Shown here: one piece after another, positions 1 through 8,124 of the stretch
How positions within the stretch are numbered: position 1 is the first letter of the stretch
How the letters are laid out: each line of letters begins with the position of its first letter
From: Rhodohalobacter barkolensis
GTDB taxonomy: Bacteria > Bacteroidota > Rhodothermia > Balneolales > Balneolaceae
Length of the DNA stretch: 64,000 nt
Assembly: GCF_002834295.1 (NCBI RefSeq)
Contig: NZ_PISP01000003.1
Location: 62,001-126,000 of the forward strand
Direction: 5' to 3'
Program-made: the position numbers and the translations under genes
The notes under the pieces: generated by a model
What the model was told of the DNA's origin: nothing
Databases searched by the model: none
The model's input: the letters and a program-made list of their open reading frames with translations, nothing else

Positions 1-198
1 CTCAGCAATATCAACAATAGCGTTGTTAAAATCTCTCAATGTACTTACCCGCTGAGTATCTTCAGTCTGATTTGATTCATTAAACGCTGGAAGTCCTGAA
101 GAGGTCGAATCTGAATCGGTTTCATTTCCAAAGTTCAAACCGATAATAAAAAATGCCACAGCAACTGCAGCAATCACACTTTTTGTTATTCTATCCAT
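1..198 (-). CDS. Deg/HtrA-type periplasmic serine protease, N-terminal fragment
   Basis: The gene starts at 198 and runs off the left edge; only 66 codons are visible. The first ~20 residues form a signal-anchor (MDRITKSVIAAVAVAFFIIG), then a Ser/Asp/Thr-rich linker, then LRDFNNAIVDIAE, the segment that begins the protease domain in DegP/DegQ family members. Those proteases degrade or refold misfolded envelope proteins. The hsp20 gene just upstream on the same strand fits a protein-quality-control neighbourhood. The catalytic triad lies outside the window, so the call rests on the N-terminal motif and context. Confidence 0.65.
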   Translation of the reverse strand, partial: MDRITKSVIAAVAVAFFIIGLNFGNETDSDSTSSGLPAFNESNQTEDTQRVSTLRDFNNAIVDIAE

Positions 199-381
199 AA
201 ATATTGACTCATTTTATTTGAATTCAATCAGCAGATGATTTTTTCTGCCTTGCCCTTTATCCGGACGGTATTTAAAAGCATTTTTATTTTCTGATAACGT
301 ACTGCTGTGCCATTCCTTATGTGAAGAAATTGTTTACAGACAGCCGTTTTTTAAACTTTTCAACTATCCGATTTATTGCGC

Positions 382-419
382 AAAAAAATGCCGGAGACAC
401 TTGTCAAAGGATCTCCGGC
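382..419 (-). terminator. Rho-independent terminator of hsp20
   Basis: An 8-bp perfect stem (GCCGGAGA at 390-397 with TCTCCGGC at 412-419) is followed on the minus strand by a run of seven T (382-388). It lies 57 nt past the hsp20 stop and separates it from the Deg-type protease gene, so the two are probably separate transcription units. Confidence 0.8.
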
Positions 420-475
420 GCTAACTAACCTGCTCTCTTAGGGGACAAATGAGAACAGCTCTTACTACTAACTAC

Positions 476-904
476 TTATTTAATTTTAATCTGTCTTTTC
501 ATCTTCTCTTCGCTCTTATCGATGGTGATATTCAAGATTCCATCGTTATACGAAGCATTAATACTGTCGTCTTTCACATCATCCGGAAGCTGGAAAGATC
601 GGGTAAATGTTCCATAATGGCTTTCCACTCTGTGGTATGTTTTACCTTCTTCCTCTTTTTCAAACTTACGTTCTCCGCTGATGGTTAATCGTCCTTTTTC
701 AAGGTCGATCTGAATATCATCTTTCTTCATTCCGGGAAGAGTTACATCTATAACGTATTTCTTCTCGGTTTCTGATATATCAATTTTTGGAGCAAATGTA
801 TTTTGTCGATTTGCGACTGCATCATTGAAAAATTCGTCCATGATGTCTGTAAATCGTTTACCAAATACATCTGTACCGGGTTGAGAATATCTTACGAGTG
901 CCAT
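476..904 (-). CDS. Small heat-shock protein, Hsp20/alpha-crystallin family
   Basis: A 142-residue cytoplasmic holdase chaperone of normal family length. An N-terminal arm of about 40 residues precedes an alpha-crystallin domain starting near FAPKIDISETEKKYVIDV, with the family-typical LPGMKKDDIQI and GRLTISGERK strands and a C-terminal IKIK that matches the I-x-I oligomerisation motif. The start at 904 is supported by a strong Shine-Dalgarno GGAGG seven nt upstream, unusual in this window. A sigma-54-type promoter sits about 65-80 nt upstream (separate entry). Its own terminator follows. Confidence 0.95.
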   Translation of the reverse strand: MALVRYSQPGTDVFGKRFTDIMDEFFNDAVANRQNTFAPKIDISETEKKYVIDVTLPGMKKDDIQIDLEKGRLTISGERKFEKEEEGKTYHRVESHYGTFTRSFQLPDDVKDDSINASYNDGILNITIDKSEEKMKRQIKIK

Positions 905-968
905 AATGACCTCCGTTTATTTAAAGTTATTTGTTACAAATTGTTTTCATGAATTCACTTTAATGTGT

Positions 969-986
969 TGCAACAGGAGTGCCAAT
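969..986 (-). promoter_or_regulatory. Sigma-54 (-24/-12) promoter of hsp20
   Basis: Read on the minus strand the site is TTGGCAC-TCCTG-TTGCA. The invariant GG (983-982) and GC (971-970) are separated by exactly 10 nt as RpoN promoters require, and all positions of the TGGCAC and TTGCA blocks match the family consensus. The predicted start of transcription would be near 958, giving a leader of about 54 nt before hsp20. Whether this genome encodes RpoN cannot be seen here. Confidence 0.7.
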
Positions 987-997
987 CGGCTTTTTAC

Positions 998-1072
998 TGA
1001 CATGGCTGTCACCTCTGGCAGATTTAACATGCAGTTGTTTCAGAGTGTGTTAAACCGTGTGACCGGCTGTCA
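998..1072 (-). promoter_or_regulatory. Two palindromic activator-like sites upstream of the hsp20 promoter
   Basis: TGACA-TGGC-TGTCA (998-1011) is an inverted repeat, and TGAC-CGGCT-GTCA (1060-1072) is a second, sharing GGCTGTCA with the first at 61 bp spacing. They lie about 40 and 105 bp upstream of the predicted sigma-54 start, where NtrC-type enhancer-binding proteins bind. The assignment is inferred from position and symmetry. Confidence 0.45.
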
Positions 1073-1170
1073 TTTCCGGTTAGACAGACTGACTTACCTA
1101 ATCTGTTATTCTGTCTGATCGAATTGATCTGTTCATTTTTTTGGTAATTATAATCAGAATCGGAGCCCCC

Positions 1171-1261
1171 CTGTCGCAGGCTTTCAGCCTGCTTTTTGAT
1201 TCAATTCATACTTTGGTCTCGGGGCGGTGCCCCAAGCTGGGTTATTTTAGGCTTTCAGCCT
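1171..1261. repeat. Long palindromic repeat, left copy (identical to 2336-2426)
   Basis: This 91-bp stretch is identical to 2336-2426. It contains hairpins GCAGGC-TTTCA-GCCTGC, a GGGGC-GGT-GCCCC core and AGGCTTTCAGCCT. The two copies bracket the Y1 transposase gene. A part copy of its right end (TTTTAGGCTTTCAGCC and flank) recurs at 2617-2650. Confidence 0.9.
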
Positions 1262-1676
1262 TTTGTATTTTTGTGAACCAATTGGAGGCTGATTTCCAAA
1301 TATAGTCAGTCTTAGACCTTAATTACCTCCCTGTTCATAAACATCAACTTCAACTTCCGATTCCTCTAAATCTCTTCCATTCTTATAATCCTCTTTAGAT
1401 AGTTTTCCGCTGACGTTCAGAAGAAGGAATCTTTTAATTAGGAGAATATTTAGACTGGCTGGTAGAAGATCTGTGTCTCAAATTGGGATATTGAAGACTT
1501 TCAGCCTTTGGGTTTAATGAAACCGTTTATCGCTCGATTGCCCAATACAATTCTACTCAGGAGTTCAATGTTAATCCTCACCACTATAAATCTAATTCAA
1601 CTACTAACTTCTATCATTCAACCTTTATTCCTTTTCGGGATATTTCCCCCTACCACTTAGAATTTGGATTGATAAA
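1262..1676. other. Non-coding stretch between repeat blocks
   Basis: No convincing coding frame is present. It is AT-rich with scattered short fragments such as GACTTTCAGCCTTTGGG near 1495 that resemble the flanking repeats, so it looks like decayed repeat sequence. Nothing else is recognised. Confidence 0.5.
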
Positions 1677-1762
1677 GACTGAAAGCCTTTGACAATCCAG
1701 CCCGGGGCAACGCCCCGGGAATCAATCACCCATCAAGTCGGGCAGGCTGAAGGCCTGCAATA
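1677..1762. repeat. REP-like palindrome cluster left of the transposase gene
   Basis: Contains the perfect palindrome CCCGGGGC-aac-GCCCCGGG (1701-1719), then GCAGGC-tgaag-GCCTGC (1742-1758), with GACTGAAAGCC on the outer side. The same building blocks (GGGGC/GCCCC core and GCAGGC/GCCTGC stems) form the 91-bp repeats at 1171 and 2336, in a different arrangement. Confidence 0.8.
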
Positions 1763-1862
1763 GATCTAACCATTTTTAAAAAATATTTCTGTAAGTAGAC
1801 CTCGATTCCTGGTCCATAACGATAGATACTTCAGTATCACATCATCAAAACGGAACAGAGCC

Positions 1863-2318
1863 ATGAGCCAATCTTTATCAAAACTATACATACACCTGAC
1901 TTTTTCTACCAAAAACCGGCTGCCATTAATCCCCAAATCCACCAAAACCAATTTACACTCATATTTGGCAGGAACCTTCAAAAAACTGGAAAGCCCGGCA
2001 CTCATTATCAACTCCGTACCGGATCATATTCATGCGCTGTATCGAATGTCTAAAAATGTGAGCCTGGCAAATATTGTGGAACAACTCAAGAAAAGTTCTT
2101 CGAAATGGATGAAGGAAAACACAGGCAATAAATCTTTTTATTGGCAAACGGGTTACGGAGCCTTTTCGGTTAGTAGTTCGAAAATCGAGACAACTACTCG
2201 GTATATTGCCCGTCAGGAAATACATCATCAACATCTGAGTTATCGGGATGAGATCGAAAAATTCATACAAAAGTATGACGTGGTTGAGTATAATCCGGAC
2301 TATTTTTGGAAAGAATAG
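1863..2318 (+). CDS. Y1 (HUH) transposase of the IS200/REP-associated type (RAYT-like)
   Basis: A 151-residue protein, the usual length of single-domain Y1_Tnp proteins. The N-terminus LSKLYIHLTFSTKNRLPLI and the HUH motif in VPDHIHALYRM are diagnostic; the catalytic tyrosine is probably in TTRYIARQEIHHQ, which matches the Y-x3-Q helix. Proteins of this kind nick and join single-stranded DNA at hairpins. The gene is intact and embedded between palindromic repeats (1171-1261, 1677-1762, 2336-2426), the arrangement known for REP-associated tyrosine transposases. No accessory TnpB is present. Classification as RAYT rather than a mobile IS200 is an inference from the flanks. Confidence 0.9.
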   Translation: MSQSLSKLYIHLTFSTKNRLPLIPKSTKTNLHSYLAGTFKKLESPALIINSVPDHIHALYRMSKNVSLANIVEQLKKSSSKWMKENTGNKSFYWQTGYGAFSVSSSKIETTTRYIARQEIHHQHLSYRDEIEKFIQKYDVVEYNPDYFWKE

Positions 2319-2335
2319 GCAGGCCTAAGTGTTGC

Positions 2336-2426
2336 CTGTCGCAGGCTTTCAGCCTGCTTTTTGATTCAATTCATACTTTGGTCTCGGGGCGGTGCCCCAA
2401 GCTGGGTTATTTTAGGCTTTCAGCCT
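2336..2426. repeat. Long palindromic repeat, right copy (identical to 1171-1261)
   Basis: Begins 18 nt after the transposase stop and is identical over 91 bp to the left copy, in direct orientation. Sequence similarity stops abruptly on the left and fades within ~20 nt on the right. Confidence 0.9.
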
Positions 2427-2715
2427 ATTTTTCTGAACCAATTATCGTCCGAATGACGAAAACCACCCGACTCAGGCCATAAATTTATAACCCCCACTGT
2501 TCATCAGGTCAACTTCTGAGTTTTCTCATACAGCACCGTTCATCTAGCCTTGTTCGGTTTAATGCCAACCACCACCTTGCAGACAGTGTCACTCATTCAT
2601 AATATCATGTCATTTGTTTTAGGCTTTCAGCCTTTTGTATTTTTGTGAACTGATTAACTTGGTTACCATAACCGGTCAACGTTGGTCTATCAATTTTTAA
2701 TTCTCACAATCGAAA
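2427..2715. other. Non-coding region before the GH31 gene with a partial repeat copy
   Basis: No gene is seen. Positions 2617-2650 repeat the right end of the 91-bp element (TTTTAGGCTTTCAGCC followed by TTTTGTATTTTTGTGAAC), which also follows the left copy. The promoter of the downstream glycosidase presumably lies in 2650-2715 but no clear consensus is visible. Confidence 0.5.
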
Positions 2716-5106
2716 ATGCCCAACCTCCGATTTTTTACATTTTCCGCATTTCTTATAATCCTCTCCGGACTGATTTCCGTCACTGCCCAAGAGTCGGAAT
2801 CATTCAGCTACGAGGTAACGGATGATCATTTTCGGCTTGAACTGGATCACGGCATTTATGAGATCTCATTCTACTCTCCCGAAATTGCAGAGGTCACATT
2901 CTTCGAGAGTGGCCAAACAGAGTATCCATCTTCACATGCTGTTGTTCTGGATAAAAAGTTCTCTTCCTTCAATGTGGATGACACCGGTAATCATGTGGCG
3001 CTGCTAACCGACGGGCTTCAGATTTTTATAGAAAGGCCCTCAGGCAATCTCTCTTTCTACTACAATGGAGAGAAATTGATTGAAGAACGAAACGGATTTC
3101 AATCAACAGAAAACGGGTTTGAAATAGACTTCAATTTATCTGAAACAGAAATTTTGATGGGTGGTGGCGCCCGTGCACTGGGAATGGACCGGCGCGGTCA
3201 TCGACTACGGCTCTACAACCGGGCTCATTACGGTTACGAAACTCGATCTGAGCTGATGAACTATACGATCCCGATGGTTCTCTCTTCCAATATGTATGCC
3301 ATTCACTTTGACAATCCCACTACCGGATGGCTGGATCTGGATAGCCAGTTTAACAATACCCTCTCATTTGAAGCAATTTCTGGCCGCCAAAGTTACCAGG
3401 TTATTGCCGGTGACAGTTGGGAAAAGATCATTGAAAATTACACACATCTGACCGGATTCCAGCCACTCCCACCCCGCTGGGCTCTCGGTAACTTTTCAAG
3501 TCGATTTGGGTATCGGTCCCAAGATGAAGTTCTCTCAACCATCGATACATTCCGGGAGGAAAATGTACCGGTCGATGCTGTAATCCTGGATCTATATTGG
3601 TTTGGAAAAGAGGTAAAAGGGACCATGGGTAATCTCGCATTTGATCGAGACTCCTTTCCGGAACCGGAACAGATGATGGATCAGCTCGAAGATCAGGGAG
3701 TAAAAACCGTTTTAATCACCGAGCCCTTTGTCGTCACTACCTCCGATCGATGGGATGAAGCCGTTGAAAGAGATGTTCTCGCCAAAGATTCGCTCGGTAA
3801 TCCCGCCACATACGAATTTTTCTTTGGCAATACCGGCTTAATTGACGTTTTCAAACCGGAAGCCCGCAATTGGTTCTGGAATATTTATCAGGATTTGATT
3901 GAGATGGGCGTGCATGGCTGGTGGGGGGATCTGGGCGAACCGGAAGTTCATCCCGAGCACTTAATTCATCACACAGGAACGGCCAATGAAGTTCACAACA
4001 TCTATGGTCACGAATGGGCAAAACTGGTTCATGATGGCTATCGTGAAAACTATCCGGATATTCGTCCATTTAACCTGATGCGCGCCGGATATTCCGGATC
4101 ACAGCGATTCGGACTCATTCCGTGGTCGGGCGATGTAAACCGAACCTGGGGCGGACTTCAATCCCAGCCTGAAATATCCCTACAAATGGGCCTTCAGGGT
4201 CTGGCCTATATGCACTCCGATTTAGGAGGTTTTGCCGGAAATCTGGTGGATGACGAAAAATATGTGAAATGGCTTCAGTACGGTGTATTTCAGCCCATTT
4301 ATCGTCCGCATGCCCAGGATGATGTTCCTTCTGAACCGGTCTTCAGAAGCCGGGAAGCCCTCGATCATTCCCGAAAAGCAATCGAATTACGCTACAAACT
4401 GATTCCCTATATCTACAGCCTCGCCTTTGAAAACTCTACTACCGGTATGCCTCTGATGCGTCCTCTCTTCTTTGAAGAGCCGGGAAATCACGAAATCTAT
4501 AAAGTAGCAGGCAGCTATCTGTTTGGGGATGACATTCTGGTTTCTCCGGTTATGGAACCTGACAAGAAAAAACAGACTGTATGGTTTCCGGGAAAATCTA
4601 ATTGGTTTGATTTTTACTCCGATGAAAAGTTTGAAGGTGGTACTCAGGTTTCCGTGAATACAAAAGAGGAGTCAATTCCCACATTTGTGCGGGGCGGGGC
4701 AATTATCCCGATGGCAGAGCTAACACAGTCGCTGGATAATTACTCGGTGGATTCTCTTGACTTAATCCAGTTTCATGATCCCGAAGCAGTATTCTATCGA
4801 ACATTCGTTTACCATGATGATGGATTTACCTACGGTGCTTATGATAATGGAGAGTTCGAAAAATTACACATTACGTCATCCAATCGAGGTGAAGAATCAA
4901 CGATCAATTTTAGAAAGGAGATTGGAAGAAATTTCAATTCAACCATCCGGAGCATAAAGATGGATATCAAAAACGTACATAGAGCCGTCTCAAAAATAGA
5001 ATTCGACGGAGACGCCATCCCCTACAATATTCAAAATAATACGCTTACACTAAAACTGCCCGACTTTGACTCCAACCAACACATGCTAAAAATTTACTGG
5101 GATTGA
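2716..5106 (+). CDS. Secreted glycoside hydrolase family 31 (alpha-glucosidase-like)
   Basis: A 796-residue protein with a signal peptide ending near SVTAQ. An N-terminal galactose-mutarotase-like beta domain is followed by the GH31 barrel and C-terminal beta domains. The nucleophile is D405 in GWWGDLGEPE, and the acid/base is D473 in PWSGDVNRTWGG; PHAQDD and the YKLIPYIYSLA helix also match the family. It should hydrolyse alpha-glucosidic or alpha-xylosidic bonds outside the cytoplasm or at the surface; the exact sugar cannot be read. It is monocistronic, with a secreted GH13 gene 4 kb away that may act on related glucans. Confidence 0.92.
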   Translation: MPNLRFFTFSAFLIILSGLISVTAQESESFSYEVTDDHFRLELDHGIYEISFYSPEIAEVTFFESGQTEYPSSHAVVLDKKFSSFNVDDTGNHVALLTDGLQIFIERPSGNLSFYYNGEKLIEERNGFQSTENGFEIDFNLSETEILMGGGARALGMDRRGHRLRLYNRAHYGYETRSELMNYTIPMVLSSNMYAIHFDNPTTGWLDLDSQFNNTLSFEAISGRQSYQVIAGDSWEKIIENYTHLTGFQPLPPRWALGNFSSRFGYRSQDEVLSTIDTFREENVPVDAVILDLYWFGKEVKGTMGNLAFDRDSFPEPEQMMDQLEDQGVKTVLITEPFVVTTSDRWDEAVERDVLAKDSLGNPATYEFFFGNTGLIDVFKPEARNWFWNIYQDLIEMGVHGWWGDLGEPEVHPEHLIHHTGTANEVHNIYGHEWAKLVHDGYRENYPDIRPFNLMRAGYSGSQRFGLIPWSGDVNRTWGGLQSQPEISLQMGLQGLAYMHSDLGGFAGNLVDDEKYVKWLQYGVFQPIYRPHAQDDVPSEPVFRSREALDHSRKAIELRYKLIPYIYSLAFENSTTGMPLMRPLFFEEPGNHEIYKVAGSYLFGDDILVSPVMEPDKKKQTVWFPGKSNWFDFYSDEKFEGGTQVSVNTKEESIPTFVRGGAIIPMAELTQSLDNYSVDSLDLIQFHDPEAVFYRTFVYHDDGFTYGAYDNGEFEKLHITSSNRGEESTINFRKEIGRNFNSTIRSIKMDIKNVHRAVSKIEFDGDAIPYNIQNNTLTLKLPDFDSNQHMLKIYWD

Positions 5107-5203
5107 GTGTTACGGCTCAACGGTTAACTCTTAGATCACAGGATGTTAAACATATCCCGGAGTATGTTGAAGCCTATCTGTGAAGATATCTTATCAAACG
5201 ATT

Positions 5204-5560
5204 TTAAAACGTTACAACTTGATACCCATCTTCGATGAAGGATCTCAGGCTCGGATGGTCGTCATAATCATCCAAAAGCTTCACATCTGTTTTACGAACC
5301 TCGTTGATGACCCCAAAAGCTTTGGAACAAAATTTACAGGCTCCGTGGATATTCCCCTTCACAGCTTGATATAGCGGATGCGCATCGTGCTCTTCGTTGG
5401 CCAGTTCCGGTACCCACGTGGTACCGGCTCCATCAAATACAATTTTAACGTTATCATCATGATCCTGTAACTCTTTGGCAAATTCCAGTGCATTAACGAT
5501 TCGTCCCAAGGCTTCATGACTTCCAACTTCAGCCAGTACTACAATTGCTATCTTATTCAT
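5204..5560 (-). CDS. DsrE/DsrF-like family protein
   Basis: 118 residues with the compact alpha/beta pattern of the DsrE fold: MNKIAIVVLAEVGSHEALGR at the start, a central VKIVFDGAGTTWVPEL, and CKFCSKAFGV (a CxxC) where sulfurtransferase members carry their active cysteine. Such proteins bind or relay sulfur, but many members have no known reaction. It stands alone, convergent with the GH31 gene. The fold call is solid; the biochemical role is unknown. Confidence 0.8.
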   Translation of the reverse strand: MNKIAIVVLAEVGSHEALGRIVNALEFAKELQDHDDNVKIVFDGAGTTWVPELANEEHDAHPLYQAVKGNIHGACKFCSKAFGVINEVRKTDVKLLDDYDDHPSLRSFIEDGYQVVTF

Positions 5561-5716
5561 CTTTTTAATTGGTTGAATGAATGTTCATACCGAATAGATG
5601 CATTGGAATGATTAAATCTTACCTTTTTAATTAACTCTCAGGATTTTAAGTAAGAGAGATGAGGTACACGTCATCTGCAAGGATCAAGTCTAAACCCAAA
5701 CACTGATGATCACTTC

Positions 5717-6244
5717 ATGAAAAACGATAAATTATTTCTACTTACTACACTCCTTTTGTCACTCTTTGTCATTTCATGTTCATCTGAACAAAATGAGCAA
5801 ACCAATTCTCAAGCTGAAGTTGAAGTTGAACCTGCTCCGGATTTTGAAGTCACCACAATTGATGGAGAAACCATTAGCCTGGAGTCTTCACTGGATGAGG
5901 GTAAACCTGTTGTGATCTATTTTACAGCCTCCTGGTGCCCGATTTGTGCACAAAACTGGCCGGTACTTTCCGAAGTGTACCCGGAATTTGAAGATCGCCT
6001 GACGCTCGTAGCTATCAGTATTGACCCGACGGATGATGAGGATACCATCAGGAAACTGGCTGAAGAGGAAGGATTCCGGTTCCCCGCAACCAAGGGCATT
6101 CCTGACATTATGATGGATTATGGTGTTGACAGCCAGGCAACCACGGTAGGTGTGAATCGTGATGGAAATATTGAGTTCAGACGTAATAAAGTAGCGCTCT
6201 CTGCAGATGAATACCGTGAGCTCTTTACACGTCTTGTTGACTAG
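5717..6244 (+). CDS. TlpA/ResA-like thioredoxin-fold lipoprotein
   Basis: 175 residues. The signal peptide ends in a lipobox with Cys21 (LFVISC), so it is probably anchored in a membrane facing the periplasm. A short acidic linker leads to an AhpC/TSA-Redoxin type thioredoxin domain with the redox pair C74-x2-C77 in ASWCPICAQNW and a cis-proline region near VDSQATTVGVNRDG. It likely reduces or oxidises extracytoplasmic disulfides. The ccdA-type gene 58 nt downstream would supply electrons across the membrane. Confidence 0.9.
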   Translation: MKNDKLFLLTTLLLSLFVISCSSEQNEQTNSQAEVEVEPAPDFEVTTIDGETISLESSLDEGKPVVIYFTASWCPICAQNWPVLSEVYPEFEDRLTLVAISIDPTDDEDTIRKLAEEEGFRFPATKGIPDIMMDYGVDSQATTVGVNRDGNIEFRRNKVALSADEYRELFTRLVD

Positions 6245-6302
6245 TATCAATCAATCACTTGCTACTTTAGCTTTAGTAAAGATTATTTGAGGTTTTAAAT
6301 AT

Positions 6303-6971
6303 ATGGAGTTTATCTATTTCTCATTTCTGCAGGGTGTAGTGGCCTTTTTTGCTCCCTGCGCTGTGGCACTTCTTCCCGGTTATATCATTTCATTTATTAT
6401 CCGGGAAGCGTCTGGCACCCCTTCAAGAAATGAAAAATTACTGCGTGGTCTAAAATTAGCATCCCTGAGTATTCTCGGGATTTTAGTCATCTATTCCATT
6501 GCCGGAATATTGATTGCTGTAGCCAGTCAACTTCTGAAGGCGTACATGAAGTGGATTACGATGGGAATGGGAAGTTTAATCATCATTCTGGGCATTCTGC
6601 TCATCTCAGGTAAAAGCATTGCATTTTCTGTGGATATCAATCGAAAATCAGACCGTTCCGAAATTGGCGAAGCCTTCTTTTTTGGAGTTGCATATGCAAT
6701 TGGAGCTTTGGGGTGCCTGTTCCCACTGTTCTTAATCGTTGCAACTCAGGCAATGGGGGCTCCATCCGTATGGCTGGGCGGATCGTACATGCTGGCATAC
6801 TTTGTGGGTATTAGCCTGATGATGATCACTGCAATATTACTTTCAACCTTTGCACGTGATTTTTTCATGAAATACCTACGAAAACTCCTTCCACATATGG
6901 AAAAAATAACAGGGGTCTTGTTAATTCTAGCCGGAGCCTATGTAATCTACTATCAAATGGTTTTAATCTGA
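6303..6971 (+). CDS. CcdA/DsbD-type transmembrane thiol-electron transporter
   Basis: 222 residues, about six membrane helices. The paired cysteines expected for CcdA are C19 in FFAPCAVALLPGY and C138 in IGALGCLFPLFL, near the starts of the first and fourth helices. The protein passes electrons from cytoplasmic thioredoxin to an extracytoplasmic thiol protein, here probably the TlpA-like lipoprotein encoded just upstream. It could also serve cytochrome c maturation, but no Ccs/Ccm genes are nearby. Confidence 0.9.
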   Translation: MEFIYFSFLQGVVAFFAPCAVALLPGYIISFIIREASGTPSRNEKLLRGLKLASLSILGILVIYSIAGILIAVASQLLKAYMKWITMGMGSLIIILGILLISGKSIAFSVDINRKSDRSEIGEAFFFGVAYAIGALGCLFPLFLIVATQAMGAPSVWLGGSYMLAYFVGISLMMITAILLSTFARDFFMKYLRKLLPHMEKITGVLLILAGAYVIYYQMVLI

Positions 6972-7046
6972 CGAACATAGCTATGAAATTAATTTCAACC
7001 TATTTCTAAATAACCCTTTACTTGAAGCTGTATTCTATTATTTTCT

Positions 7047-7060
7047 GAGAATAAGTTCTC
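7047..7060. promoter_or_regulatory. Small inverted repeat upstream of the ECF sigma gene
   Basis: GAGAA-taag-TTCTC lies 31 nt before the sigma-factor start. It could be an operator or simply part of the leader; no factor is assigned. Confidence 0.25.
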
Positions 7061-7090
7061 GACAGAAAGGATAGAAATACCGAAAAACCT

Positions 7091-7753
7091 ATGTTCAACT
7101 GGTTCAAAAAAAGTAATAAGAATAAAAAGCCATCTCGATCCAATGAAGATTGGGTAGAGCAGCTTACACCTCCTCCCTCGGAAGAGTCCATCTCACATTT
7201 GCGGATAATTTTGGTCCGCGGACTGAAACCGGCTCTCTATAAATATGTTGACCGGGAGCTGGATCAGTTTGTAGAAGATACTGTACAAGATGCACTTTTG
7301 AAGATTCTGGATAAAGTTGACACATTTCGCGGGGAGAGTAAATTTACAACCTGGGCTATGAAAATTGCCGTACGTGAGGGGCTCTCTGAATTAAGAAGGG
7401 CCAAATACAAGGATATTTCACTGAATGATCTGGTTGTAAATAATGATGAGTCTGGAAGGGATGAAATCAATCAGATGAGTTTTTCCGATGATCAACCCAA
7501 TCCGGATCGTGCTACACACGAACGAATGATTCTTCAAAGAGTTCAGAAAATGATTGATGAAGAACTTACGGATAAACAAAAAATGGCCATCAACGCACTT
7601 ATGATGCATGGCCTGCCGATTGAGGTAGTTGCTGAACAGATGGGAACCAACAGAAATGCTCTCTACAAACTGGTGCACGATGCACGTTTAAAAATGAAGA
7701 ACCGGTTGATGGAAGATGGAATTGATCCGGACGAAATGTTAAATCAACTGTAA
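7091..7753 (+). CDS. RNA polymerase sigma factor, ECF subfamily
   Basis: 220 residues. A lysine-rich N-terminus (FKKSNKNKK) precedes region 2 (DQFVEDTVQDALLKILDKVDTFRGESKFTTWAMKIAVREGLSELRR, here described by its ends) and region 4 (LTDKQKMAINALMMHGL, then the EVVAEQMGTNRNALYKLVHDAR helix-turn-helix). It directs transcription of a small stress or envelope regulon. The gene for a small zinc-binding protein follows 50 nt downstream, the normal place for an anti-sigma factor. Confidence 0.93.
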   Translation: MFNWFKKSNKNKKPSRSNEDWVEQLTPPPSEESISHLRIILVRGLKPALYKYVDRELDQFVEDTVQDALLKILDKVDTFRGESKFTTWAMKIAVREGLSELRRAKYKDISLNDLVVNNDESGRDEINQMSFSDDQPNPDRATHERMILQRVQKMIDEELTDKQKMAINALMMHGLPIEVVAEQMGTNRNALYKLVHDARLKMKNRLMEDGIDPDEMLNQL

Positions 7754-7803
7754 GGAATTCAATGAATGGTTCATCTACTATTTGAAAGATTCAGGAAATG
7801 ACT

Positions 7804-8049
7804 ATGAAACTGACAAAAAATAAACTTAAAAGCATGATCCGGATGATTAAAATGACTCTGGATCAAGAAATTGGATGCGAAGACTGCTATGATCAGCTGC
7901 ATCAATTTGCTGAAATGGAGCTGCAAAACAAATCACCGGAAAAAGCACTTCCGAGAGTCAAAGAGCATCTCGAACGATGTGGAAACTGCCGCCAGGAGTA
8001 TGAAGCGTTGTTAGAAGCCATTGAAGCATCAGCCGAACTTACAGAATAG
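7804..8049 (+). CDS. Small soluble zinc-finger protein, candidate anti-sigma factor
   Basis: 81 residues from the ATG at 7804, chosen because AGGAA at 7793-7797 has a normal 6-nt gap to it but only touches the ATG at 7798. It carries C25-x2-C28 and H55-x3-C59-x2-C62 (HLERCGNC), the H-x3-C-x2-C signature of zinc-binding anti-sigma (ZAS/zf-HC2) domains. Unlike typical anti-sigma factors it has no transmembrane segment or sensor domain. It probably binds and restrains the adjacent ECF sigma factor; a redox-sensing role like that of RsrA is possible. Confidence 0.75.
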   Translation: MKLTKNKLKSMIRMIKMTLDQEIGCEDCYDQLHQFAEMELQNKSPEKALPRVKEHLERCGNCRQEYEALLEAIEASAELTE

Positions 8050-8124
8050 CATTTTGCATAAGTAAGATGGAATGTAATTTAGTCGTCTAATGGTTTGATA
8101 GGGAAACCCACTTATTGAATCATT

